Below, piece after piece: positions 1 through 10,282 of a DNA stretch of 64,000 bases (within the stretch, counting starts at the first letter, position 1; every line of letters starts with the position of its first letter). A program made the position numbers and the translations under genes. The stretch lies in assembly GCA_014925825.1 (NCBI GenBank), contig JACGCK010000113.1, forward strand, positions 1 through 64,000. Direction: 5' to 3'. The notes under the pieces were generated by a model. That model worked only from the letters and a program-made list of their open reading frames with translations, searched no databases and was not told the origin of the DNA. The DNA is from Pholiota molesta. Its lineage: Eukaryota > Basidiomycota > Agaricomycetes > Agaricales > Strophariaceae.

Positions 1-2386
1 TCCTCTCTAATTTTTTTCACAAACATTTCTATCAGTCATTTGCTGATGAAAATTTTCTGGAGCACTTATTGTTATTGTCATCGATTGTACAAATTTTCAT
101 TGCTTTCTAAAGCCCGATATTTCACGTAGAACTTGCGGTTTATCTGATCGATATCGTTAAGACAGATGCACAGTGAGAGCACTCCCAATGCCGGTGTTTT
201 TCCGACGCACACACACATTGCTGTGTCTATGACAAGGAAGGAAACTTGAATAGTATACAACGGGGCTTGGCACGCCTTGGTTTCTCTCATCCAAGACTGC
301 GGCCAACACACAGGAGGAGCGCGGCGCAGCGCCTTGCGTCAAATGCCCACATATCAATTCCTTGCCGGTGGATTCTGAGAAGTGCCGACTTTATTCTTAC
401 TACAATCCGGAACGTGAGCGCTTTCTTGGCGCTTTCTTTTCTTTGACATATATTCTATTAGTACACAACGCAGACGGGATCGGACGTGAGCGGTGGCTTT
501 TTCGCGAACAAAACAACAGAAGCAAGAAATGGAAAAGGAAATTAGCGTCGAGCGTCGATTCCGCAGCAGCGCGGATACACTTGAAGTTGGGAGTCGGCAT
601 TCCTTTAAACTGACGGCGATGCTTTGAAGGCGCGTCGTACCTGGCTGCGGCTTCGAAAAAATAAGCCTTGCTGATGGGGCCTTAGTCGCGGTGTTTAAGA
701 AACTATTGTGCGCGCAAGAAGTGTTTAGTTGTATTTAAATGGTAGAAAAGTCTCAACGGAGGCTCTCGCAACGTCGAGCTCTTGGCCCCCGCAAAGCCCA
801 CAAGAGACGCAGATAACGTTGATTTCTCTTCGATAAGGGAACGAAACACGGCGTGTAGCTACTACATGGGGACAAGACTTGTGTTGTTTCTTGACATACT
901 ACGGAATTCGAAGACGACTAAGAAATGCTCTGCTTTCGACATCCGCAGTCGCTGTCAAATGATTTCACCGAAATCGATGGAGTTTTTTTGGTAGTGTGTG
1001 TAGTGTCGTGGGTCCGGCTGTTTGAGTTGCCGGAACTTGGAAGGCAGTTTTTAACGCAAGGGCCTCCAGGCATTCAACCTATGTCTCGGGCTATTGTGAA
1101 GAAACTAGACTATAAAGTTTCTAGGGTGCGAAAAGTGGAGCTACGGCCCTTTTTCAAAATAGAGTATAGTTGAGGTATTGTTGCTGTTTCAGGTAGGGAT
1201 TTCGTCAAGGTAGCTCGAAGATCTTCCACAAATTCAATTTCACCTACTTTGAAAGTGTTGGAAAATTGGATGCCACTGACATCTCTGGAACGTCCCGTTC
1301 CGCAGGCGGTATATAAGTTCTTGTACTTTAATCTCAATCACAAGGCACTTGATTGCCATGACCCATGAGAGGCGATAATCCTATCAGTTCTAGCCCTTGA
1401 TAAATTAGTTTGAACAACAATCGACAGAGGAACAGTCCATCGGAGAATGCCATGATTTGAGGGCGCGGCGCCTATTGATGGCGGATGAGGCGCATCTGAA
1501 TCGAGTGATAGGCGCCGACGAATGATTATTTAATATGAGAGTTGCCCATTTTGGAAGAGCAGGGTCATTCATCTGACATCCTGCCGAAGTTGCTTTCGGG
1601 CGCTCGGTTGGTTTAATCATACCATTAACTTTGGCCCGCGGAAAGAAAAAAAATATCGCGGCTGACGTACCCTATGTCGCTACTATGAGCACCGCGCTAA
1701 ATTCTGCCAGACTCTCAGCTGTGCCGTATTCTCATCGGAGTCGACATGATTCGTGGGCACCGACAAACACACGCTGGATGTGCGAGATGTTGCGTCGACG
1801 GCATACATCACGCGGGTGGCTGCGGACGTCGACACGATAAAAAATGCACGGTTTCAACAACAGTAAAGGCCTAGTAGGTCGGAACCTCCGTTCATGATGC
1901 CCCTTCCCAGAAGATTCTCGCCATGTTAAAACTTTAGGCACACGACAAAGATGAAAAGTATGCACGTTACTCGGTAGTCGCGGCCTTCAGGCGTGGATAT
2001 CTTGAGAGCATTTGAGTTTCTTGCGCACTGCATATGGTGAAAGTTCAAATGACACTATCCATTGCGATCTTCCAAGATCTGGTAGGAACAGTGGAAAAAC
2101 GCATCTGACTTAGTCTCAGCCTTCCTCCGGTTCAATCGACGAAACTTGCGCTGTTGATTCAAGTTTATGTCACATGTAGCACAAGCCGATCTCTGCGAAG
2201 AATTGATTCAAGATCTATGTATGGTAAACATGAAAACAGAGGTCTACAAAAAACGGAGGTGAGAATGGCGAATAAAGAGCATGATGCGAGCTACTCACCA
2301 GAGCGATTATAATTTGCAACACGTTCGATCCATCCCATCCATCGTGTACATCGGCCGTTATCCAGTATCGCGCCTGCGGTCAACTA
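1..2386. other. Intergenic, no recognisable gene
   Basis: No open frame here shows a recognisable domain or a convincing exon chain on either strand. The open stretches are short, low-complexity or interrupted. It may hold the distal flank of a gene outside the window plus the region 3' of SRP9. Confidence 0.5.
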
Positions 2387-2886
2387 TTACTTCTTCTTTT
2401 TGGGCTTTTTCTTTTTGACGCCGCCGCCTGCAACCGAAGCGGTTGGGAGCGCAGAAGATGATTGCGCGGGTGCAGGGCTAGTTGTACGGTCGTTCTCGGC
2501 GGGTGGAACCAGATCGGAGGTCGCAGCGGCCGGGGGTGCCTCCTCATGAGGTTTGTAGTTCTGCATCTTCTGCATGAGGGACAAGTTCAAAGCCTCGAAT
2601 CGATTGAGAAAGATGGAAGAAGTGGTTTTAAATTTAAGACACTGGATGATATGGTTAGATGCGTCTTTCTCTCGTGTTGAATCCTGGAACTCACTGTGGC
2701 ATCGTCCGTGATCTTCAGAACCAGTTTGCCCTCTGATGACTTCCACTTTACACAGTAGCGTGTCTAACCAGTTATCAGAAGAGGATATACAGGTTCAAGA
2801 TGGAAAAGACATACCTTATTCGGTGACTTTGAGTACAACGACTCCGCCGCATCCTGGAACTCTTGCCAGGAGCCGATATACACCAT
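2387..2886 (-). CDS. SRP9: Signal recognition particle 9 kDa subunit (SRP9/SRP21)
   Basis: SRP9 is the Alu-domain protein of the signal recognition particle. With SRP14 it binds SRP RNA and slows translation while the ribosome docks at the ER. Three exons read from the right: 2886-2815, 2763-2695 and 2641-2387, with GT-AG introns of about 51 and 53 nt, giving 131 residues. The start is MVYIGSWQEFQDAAESLY. The core around KITDD followed by CLKFKT aligns by eye with the SRP9 beta-sheet region (human has KVTDD then CLVYKT). Residues from about 85 on form an Ala/Pro-rich extension ending in a run of lysines, as is common in fungal SRP9/SRP21 proteins. The start lies 221 bp from the divergent carrier gene, suggesting a shared promoter. 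Confidence 0.88.
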
Positions 2887-3107
2887 AGCTCATCGAGAGT
2901 GACGCAGTCGGCTGCAGGAGCAGTGTGCAGAAGTCACAGAGGTCACGCCCCCATCAAAGCGGACCAGCCGATAAATCCGCCCCCGCAGAGGTCCGCCCGG
3001 AATACCTTGCGGTTTACTTATACCACATCCACAGCTGCTCGGTCGCTCTCGTCTTTCCTTTATTTTCTTGGATTTAGATTCTCTCATTCTCTCTTCTTGA
3101 TTATACC
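2887..3107. promoter_or_regulatory. Bidirectional promoter between SRP9 and the oxodicarboxylate carrier
   Basis: A 221-bp gap separates two divergent start codons. No perfect TATA box is seen. A pyrimidine-rich stretch (about 3043-3106) lies directly before the carrier ATG, typical of fungal housekeeping promoters. The promoter role is inferred from the geometry. Confidence 0.5.
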
Positions 3108-4728
3108 ATGTCGAGCGAGCATAAGCCAAAGCGTGCGTTCATCAGCGCGAAAGCGCGTTGTGTGTTATGTTAACTGACTTCCACGCCTTTAGCTCTACCT
3201 TTCGTGGCCAATTTCGCGGCGGGCGCGATTGCTGGCATCTCAGAGATTCTGACGTTCTACCCTCTCGGTGAGCCCGATGTTACCATTGCGAAGCGTGTAG
3301 CTAAATGACCCCTGAAATATAGATGTTGTACGTCCATAGTGTTTGGATCACACGACAGCTTTATCCAACCATTTTGTCGATAGGTCAAGACGCGTATGCA
3401 GCTGGAGACCGGAAAATCGCAGTTTGGACTCGTAGGAACATTCAAAAATATCGTCAAGCAAGAAGGGTGCGTACGGATCCTGCAATTTCTCTCGAACCTC
3501 ACTGAGATATGCCTTACAGCGCAGGCCGTCTCTACCGAGGTAGCGAACTCTTCAACGCGATTGTGATCATCCAAAACTAAAATCATACAGGGCTCGTCCC
3601 CCCTCTGATGCTCGAGGCGCCTAAGCGTGCGGTCAAATTGTCAGTATATTAACATGCTTGTCCATTCCTTGCGCGTGTGATGAACATATGATGATACAGT
3701 GCCGCCAATGATTTCTGGGGGAAAACATACCTAGGCCTTTTCGGAGAATCCAAAATGACCCAAAATATAGCAACTTTGACTGGATGTAGTGCAGGAGCTA
3801 CTGTAAGACAACTTTTACGCGACATATTACCCCGTTATTAACCCGAAATTCTAGGAAAGTTTCGTTGTGGTGCCCTTTGAGCTCGTGAAGATCAAGTGGG
3901 TGTGGTAGTTTGTCTTCTTTTAGTTTTCACTAATTTATAACAGACTGCAAGACAAGAATAGCACCTACAAAGGACCCATGGACGTCGTGAAGCAAGTCAT
4001 TCGTAAACATGGTATTCTCGGTCTTTATGCTGGAATGGAATCAACTTTCTGGAGGTAAGACTCCTGTCTCTGCCGCTTAAATGTTCAATGTTCGACTATC
4101 CGGCAGACATGTTTACTGGAACGGAGGATACTTCGGATGTATCTATCAAATCAAAAGCCTTCTCCCTAAGCCTGAGGTAGGATAACGCTCTTCCGGTCTC
4201 GCTTATTCTTATTCCCATAATTCCATAGACTGGCAAAGCCGAACTCTTCAACAACTTCGTTTCTGGCGCGATCGGTGGATTTGCTGGAACACTTCTCAAT
4301 ACCCCGTAAGCAGCGCATATACCTCCTTGCCTCATCCTCGCCTACGGTCTAATCACTCAATCCTGCAACCAGATTCGATGTACGACAGTTCCAATTTCTT
4401 TCCTTTTTTTCCAGCGCTCAACTATATATCTAGGTCGTAAAATCACGTATCCAAGGAGCGGAAAAGATACCCGGCGTGGCGCCAAAATACAACTGGACGT
4501 ATCCTGCAATAGTCACAATTGCAAGAGAAGAAGGTGTAGCGGCTTTGTACAAGGGATTCGTACCCAAGGTTCTTCGACTCGCTCCAGGAGGCGGTGTTCT
4601 GCTCCTCGTCGTGGAATTCACTCTGGGTATATTCAGGACAGGTATCGTAATCATTTATCGCTGCTATTCAGTAATCGGTTTGCTGATTGGACGGACTTTG
4701 TGTAGCGCTTGGGCCCCCGTATATCTAG
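3108..4728 (+). CDS. ODC1: Mitochondrial 2-oxodicarboxylate carrier (ODC family)
   Basis: An inner-membrane SLC25 transporter that exchanges 2-oxoadipate/2-oxoglutarate and feeds lysine degradation and biosynthesis. Repeat 1 carries PLDVVKTR, repeat 2 PFELVKIK and repeat 3 PFDVVKSR, the three carrier signatures. Segments such as VPPLMLEAPKRA, WNGGYFGCIYQ and ALYKGFVPKVLRLAPGGG match the yeast Odc1/Odc2 family specifically. The start MSSEHKPK precedes the first helix (FVANFAAGAIAGISEI). About ten short introns interrupt it. One exon is only 5 nt (3323-3327) and is needed to complete the first signature. The last exon ends ...ALGPPYI with TAG at 4726-4728. Confidence 0.9.
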
Positions 4729-5773
4729 AAAATGTCGGAGAGGCTTGTATATACCTTCAAAAAACGAAGTTACTTATTTGTATAGAAATCTTATGCGGAA
4801 GCTACGAAATCTTCGCGATCCCGAACAGGTCTGGACTTCTTGGCGTCCCAATCTCCGTTTAATAATGGTGTCTAGTCTATTAGAATTACGGTCAGTCGGG
4901 ATTTCGTGAAGAGCTAGACTGACGCATATCGTTCCACTGCAGCATGTGGAGCCCATCCAAATTCAAGACGATAGAGGCTCAACAGTTGAGCCTCTTTTCT
5001 TGCAGCAACCGATCTCCTAAGTTGCCATCCTTCTCGGCCTTTGGATAGTGTTTATTTCGAAAGCGAAAAACGCAACATTATCTCGAGATTTATCTGATGC
5101 ACATACCAGTTGGTGCTGTTAACACCTTTTTTTCATTAGGCCTCCATAGCGCCCTTCCTGAGTCATGACTCACTTCGCCGCTCGCCCGTCTAGCAACGCC
5201 TGTTCACTACCGAATGTGTGCGTAAATACTCAAGTTTATTGGACAGTGGAATCCTGTGGCGCGCCGAAAGGAAAGCGAAGAACTGGTGTATTCACACTCG
5301 ATCAATAGGCCGTTCTATGGCGATCAAATCGCCGACCAGCTTCGGAGTTGCATGGAACTGCGCTACTAACAGGAGTCGGACAATGGGTGATACTGTGTGC
5401 ACTTAGTGCTGAAAAAACGACAGGGAAAAATAATATCTTTGGCTGAAGCGAGAATTCCGTCTGACACTTATTCCTGCTATATTGACAAGCTTGTCTCCTC
5501 ATTCCGAATTTCGCAAGGCTCCACCTCAGCTGGCCGTCCTTCGACGCAGGACCCGTTACGAGAAATGTAAGCCTAAAGTACGTGGACGTCTTTAATTTTA
5601 CCTTTCCTTTAGCATTGACCGTCCCCGGTATGCTTCTTTCTACTTTAGGCATACAGTGTTGGAAAGCGTATAAAATGTGCAGCTATTCGACGATGTACTG
5701 CATTCGAACAACCACCAACGTTCAAAACCAATAACCACTTACCTACTACTACTACTTCGTCACCGTCGCAAAG
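4729..5773. other. Intergenic between carrier and hydrophobin; TATA box of hydrophobin
   Basis: No gene is recognised. A palindrome-like segment at about 4975-4997 (gaggctcaacagttgagcct) could form a hairpin near the carrier 3' end. A TATA element (TATAAAAT, 5669-5676) sits about 100 bp before the hydrophobin ATG. Confidence 0.5.
5669..5676 (+). promoter_or_regulatory. TATA box of hydrophobin gene
   Basis: TATAAAAT lies 98 bp before the ATG, in the usual fungal window for strongly expressed, regulated genes. Confidence 0.6.
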
Positions 5774-6292
5774 ATGCAGTTCGCCCTCGTCACTCTTGCT
5801 CTTGCCTGCCTTGCAGTCGCCAGCCCCACCAGCGAGACCAACTCTCCTACGTGCAACAGCGGTCCGGTCCAGTGCTGTAAGTCGGCGCCCTTTCGCAATT
5901 CGGTTGTGGATGTGCCGCTGATCTGTGGTCGTTCATAGGCAACAGCGTGCAGAGCGTATAAAGTGCCAACGTCGTCCAGGCTCTCGGGCCGCTGGGAGTC
6001 GCTACCCAGGGACTCACTGGACTGGCTGGACTCATATGCAGCCCTATCACTGTTGTTGATCTTGGATCGAAAGCATGGTAAGCGACGTTGTTTGTCGCGA
6101 ATGATATGCCCATGTTAACCAATCACATTTCTATTTCTCAAACAGCACTCAGCAGACCGTTTGCTGCACCAACAACAGCTTCAGTAAGTTGTGAAAATTA
6201 TGTACTGACTCATTGTTAGCTAATTCTTGATTTCTTTTTACTCAGACGGTGTCGTCGCGCTCGGATGCACTCCTATCAACATCAACGCCTAG
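5774..6292 (+). pseudogene. Class I hydrophobin interrupted by an in-frame stop
   Basis: Hydrophobins are small secreted proteins that self-assemble at air-water interfaces to coat hyphae and fruit bodies. The start MQFALVTLALACLAVASP is a signal peptide. All eight cysteines are present in the class I order C-CC-C-C-CC-C (TC, QCCNS, ICSP, ACTQ, VCCTN, GCTP), ending NINA. Introns lie at 5877-5938, after GCA TG near 6080, and after TTC A near 6183. In exon 2 the frame reads QSV then TAA (5959-5961), after which the hydrophobin frame continues intact to the natural TAG. The spacing from the CC pair to the next Cys is normal if the TAA counts as one residue, so this looks like one nonsense substitution. 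The only in-frame GT-AG excision that removes it is 24 nt, too short for a normal intron. A sequencing error is the alternative. Confidence 0.75.
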
Positions 6293-7101
6293 ATGCATGG
6301 TTTCGCAGCCAGTTTTGGGTCTTTTCGGGCGCTAATTACTACGCTTTTGTGTAATGGGTTTTCTGAGTCGCTGCAATAGTATTCTGATGTTGCTATCTAC
6401 CAAAAATTGCTAGGTCTGGTCTCATGAATATGGGTGCTAGTATGTCCTCAAACTAAATGGCTGCTTTCGAGCTTGTTGCACATGCATCTGCCGCGTCCAT
6501 TTGTGTCAACGGCCGGGTTCTATCTCGGTCCTGTAAGAGCTTGAGGATATGGCATTTCGGTTAATCTCAGCAGTAGAAGATACCTTGGCTGAAATGATTG
6601 TGAATAATGAAGAGATATGGCTGCGTTTGCATGACTGCCGCTTCAAAATTGAGATGTAAGCTGGATGTAAGTAATGCAGTACGTATACTTATACGTAATC
6701 ACCTTGAGTTAGTGATGATAATAACACAAATATATTCCCGACCAGTAGCCTACGAAAGTACTTCCTTGAGACAAACTTGAATGCGAGTGGTGGGTGATAA
6801 TTATTGAAGCCAATTGAAGCAACTCAAAAGCAACTTGTGCCATTGGCCTCGCATTGGTCCAAGGCCAAATTTAGGCTTGCAATTGTATTTGCTGTGCGAA
6901 TCTAAATACAAATGTGCCTGACTTGCCATATATGAACGCATCTCTACAAACATTGGCAGCTAGCAGGGCCGAACAGGTCGGGGCCAGAATGGCCGCACGA
7001 CTCTCGTTGAGGCTGTACAGTGGCTTCGAGGTTGACACCATCCCATACCACGTTTCTGACCAGCAATCGACCAGGAGTCGTTATTGGTACACTGAGCGCT
7101 C
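6293..7101. other. Intergenic, no recognisable gene
   Basis: AT-rich sequence with no supported exon. It is the 3' flank of the hydrophobin and the upstream region of the small membrane protein. Confidence 0.5.
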
Positions 7102-7875
7102 ATGGCATCACCGTATGACGAGAGTCTGCTGGCTGAAGCGCCAGCTGCGACGAAAAAACAATTGCAGGTGAGCACACGTTTCCCAGCCATTATGGGCTTG
7201 ATCAGCATGCCCAGATGCTCGGTAATTGCATGCAGGACTGACTAAATCGTCTGCATCGTTTCACAGCATGGTTATAACTCAGATCTCCTGGCAGAGAAGC
7301 CTATAGCGCCAACGCCGCCCGCCTCGAACTCCAGGCAGAACTCCAGGCATGATCTCGAAGCATACGCGCAGGAGAATCGAAGCACCAGCGCTGTTCCCCC
7401 ACTTAAGAAGCCAACACCTTTCTATCGCACGAAAAAAGGCATCATCATCCTTATCGTCGTATTCGTCGTTATTGTCGCTGCCGTCGTAGGAGGCGCCGTG
7501 GGTGGCTCCAAGAAAAAGAAGTCTTCCAACGCCGTTGTTGGCGTTGGAGTCGGCGGGGGCGCCGCAACGAGCTCCGCATCGACATCGACAACGAGCGCCG
7601 GCGCCGGCGTAGGGGTGGGCAGTGGCCCAGCATCGTCGTCCACATCTAGTTCCAGCACGACAGCGGCTCCTGCTACAACAACAACGTCACCACCCCCGGA
7701 GGCGGGCAAGGCGCTGGGCCAAGCCAGTGAGAGTTTTCCCTTTCGATACCACTACATGATGGACAACAGGCCAGCGGATCGATATCCTCGAGATTTGTCC
7801 CCCCTATTACCAGCTACATACGACTATGGAGCACCGCCCAACGTTCGACTGTCGTGCGCGGACCGTTGGACATGA
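7102..7875 (+). CDS. Small single-pass membrane protein with Ser/Thr/Gly-rich ectodomain
   Basis: Function unknown. Two exons (7102-7167 and 7267-7875, intron with gtgagc donor and cacag acceptor) give about 224 residues. The N-terminal 80 residues are hydrophilic (MASPYDESLLAEAPAATKKQ...). They are followed by basic FYRTKK and one strong transmembrane helix, GIIILIVVFVVIVAAVVGGA, then SKKKK. The rest is low-complexity Gly/Val and Ser/Thr (runs of SSTSSSSTTAAPATTTT), probably O-glycosylated if outside the cell. The KPTPFYRTKKGIIIL-type junction recurs in uncharacterised agaricomycete membrane proteins, as far as I recall. The 3' end is less certain because a further intron near the GQASES segment is possible. 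Confidence 0.6.
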
Positions 7876-8799
7876 TGTATGATTGACCTTGGGAATCTAT
7901 CATGGCCGATTGGTCATTGACATTGTGGATGCTATATTTTTTCTTTATATTCCAGTGATCTTATTCTTAGCACCTTGTAAGTTAATCGGTTGGATAGTCT
8001 AACTCTTCAAATTATGGTTTCAATCTATGCGAGCATGTGTCTGTTGTATATGCAATTCTTTATAGGCTGTTGTTATTGATGACATTGCTTGGGCAGGTCT
8101 AGTCTCCCGTAGGCAGACTCCAAAATGCGGCTGATGATAAAGTAGATGGGCATGTCCAGGGATACTAGAGTAAGTATGGCAGTGCCAATAAGGTAACAGG
8201 AGCTAATTATGGGGAGCTGGCTGCGAAAATGCATGAGAGCAGTGGCGCCGGACTCCTGACATGAGAGACACCAGTTATCCCATCTTATCCATGTTCTCGT
8301 GGAGCTGTTGAAAGGTGGGAAGAATGACTTTTTTGAGGTCAGATAAATACCAGATCAACTGCGATACTTTCTTTACATAGCACTGCGATCATGATCGAGG
8401 GACCTGGAGTATCAGATTCATCCAGCGGTAGTGGCGAACATCTGATGCTGACCGAGGCAGAGCCAGCAGTATGTAATGAGGGAATTCATGGCAGGATATG
8501 GTTTGTGGATGTGGGAGATACAGGTTTTGAAAATGAACACGGAGGAACAGTTGATGATGGAGATCAGATGTCAGAATGGGAGAGGAGGATGCGGGAGCTT
8601 ATCCCATGAACTTTGTCAATACATACAAATCTATGGAGGTTCGACACAACTTCGTGAGAGCCAAGAACGGCGTATGAAATACATAAGTAGTATTAGCACG
8701 ACATCGACCACGGAGACAAAGCGGAAAACGATAGCAGTGCGAGTGGACATGGATGGATGGATGGAGATGATGATAAGGTAAAACGTCAGATAGATAAAA
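7876..8799. other. Intergenic between convergent genes
   Basis: A 72-codon frame at 8391-8609 (MIEGPGVSDSSSG...) has no recognisable domain or splice partner. The region is best read as the 3' flanks of two convergent genes. Confidence 0.4.
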
Positions 8800-10282
8800 T
8801 TATGCTCTGTTCGGTTTCAGCACATCTTGGGCGGGAGTACCCATAGCCGCACGATACGCGGGTGGATCTTGAGAGCTGTGCGACTGGTCCGCGGTATGCA
8901 GCCCCAGTCGCTTGTCCGCGCGGAACGCCTGATGCTGCATGCTGCCGGTAGTGTTGGTCGTAGTGCTCAGGGTGCCCCCGGAGGGCGAGTTCCGCAGGAC
9001 GGCGGCGACTTGGGTCGCCAGTGCGCGCATATCCACATGCGAGGTCTGTTCCGTCATCCCAGGACTCGCTAATGTCGACTGCAAAGAGGGCTGGCGCTCC
9101 AGCGCTTGGTTGGAATCCTTTCGTGGAATGCCTGCCGGCGGCATGACATTTCCAGGCGAGGTGCTTGCCCTGCGATTGGGGGCGAGCGGGGCCGCAGAAT
9201 CGGGCGGCAACGGGAAAGCGGTGACCATGGAGTTTTCCATCGCTTTCGCCGCCACGAAGGCCTCGCTCGGACGCCGCACGCGGACGGGGGCAGGGTTGTA
9301 CTGGAAGAAATGGGAGTCGTCGCTCGTGGGCGAGTCCGCCACATTCCGGGTTTTTCGTTGCACGAGCCACCAAGTGATGGCAGCGATGATGAGGATGGCA
9401 CCGAGCGCACCTCCGACTGCGGCGCCGATGATGGTGCCCAGATGAGATGTGGGCGTACTTTGGCTCGTAGATGAAGATGGTATGATGGGCCCTGCGAAGC
9501 AACTGCACCTATGCCGCTCAATACCAGAGTCGGCGATGGCTAGTGTCCTTTGATGAATACAAGGAAACAGAACTTCGATTGAGAAGACGTACAGCTGGTG
9601 TGCCAGTCACCGCCTCTGCTGCACTTCGAAACTGTTGGAATACCTCTTGACTCGGAGGGTTTATTGCCCTATTTTATGGATCAATCTTCCGATCGACGAC
9701 TGACGATTGAAGGCTTACCCAACCATCCCCGATTCGCAGTGAGAAGTAGGCGTCGAAATTTCGCAAAAATACCAGATCGCTGATTAACAAGTATTGGTGA
9801 GAGGCCTGGATATTTTTCAGCGCCAGGGGATGTGGGACTCACGTTCGCTGATGTTGGTGATAAGAATAGTCCACGTTGGGGACGGCGTAGTCGAATCATT
9901 TGTTCCCCGTCCAAGGACACCGCTATTGAATCCTCCAGGAAGTGGGACGCATGGGTTCGCCAGGCTGGATTGTGTGACAGTATGAAATCTGCGATGTGCG
10001 AAATTTAAGAATGGATAGCAGGATGTCGAGCATGAAGTGACTTACGGTCCTTCGAAAACGAATGTCACGGTGTCGTTGATACCGGCTGCTAAAGTTAAGG
10101 GGCTGTAGAAACTTCCCAGCTCTCCAACAGTCACCTAGTACAGCAGATATGACGATGCATCCAATAAGGGTAAGTCTATGCGAGCAATATAGCGAGCTTA
10201 CAGCATGGTTGGTCTGACCAATGGAAGGCAGGAGAAGACTGTCCGCGACTACGAAGAATAGGGCAAGATTCCTAAAGAACAT
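8800..10282 (-). CDS. Membrane-anchored cupredoxin-like surface protein
   Basis: The protein starts MFFRNLALFFVVADSLLLPS, a signal peptide. A cupredoxin-like domain follows over several exons: VTVGELGSFYSPLTLAAGIN, DTVTFVFEG, then GPFHTVTQSSLANPCVPLPG with the first His. Later comes PIWYFCEISTPTSHCESGMV, carrying the Cys, His and Met expected of a type I copper site. After FRSAAEAVTGTP there is a Ser/Thr stalk (SSSTSQSTPTS) and one transmembrane helix (GTIIGAAVGGALGAILIIAA), then a cytoplasmic tail of about 190 residues ending KPNRA. This is the layout of fungal extracellular serine-rich cupredoxin proteins. Copper binding is inferred. At least five introns were assembled by hand. Confidence 0.72.

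Noticed and set aside
5018..5050. ccttctcggcctttgg, similar to the 5' end of U2 snRNA
   Set aside because: Similarity ends after about 20 bases; the branch-point recognition sequence and Sm site do not follow, so this is not a U2 gene, at most a chance match or tiny fragment.
8391..8609. 72-codon frame MIEGPGVSDSSSGSGEH...
   Set aside because: No domain, no splice partners and an overlapping open frame of similar length; probably random.
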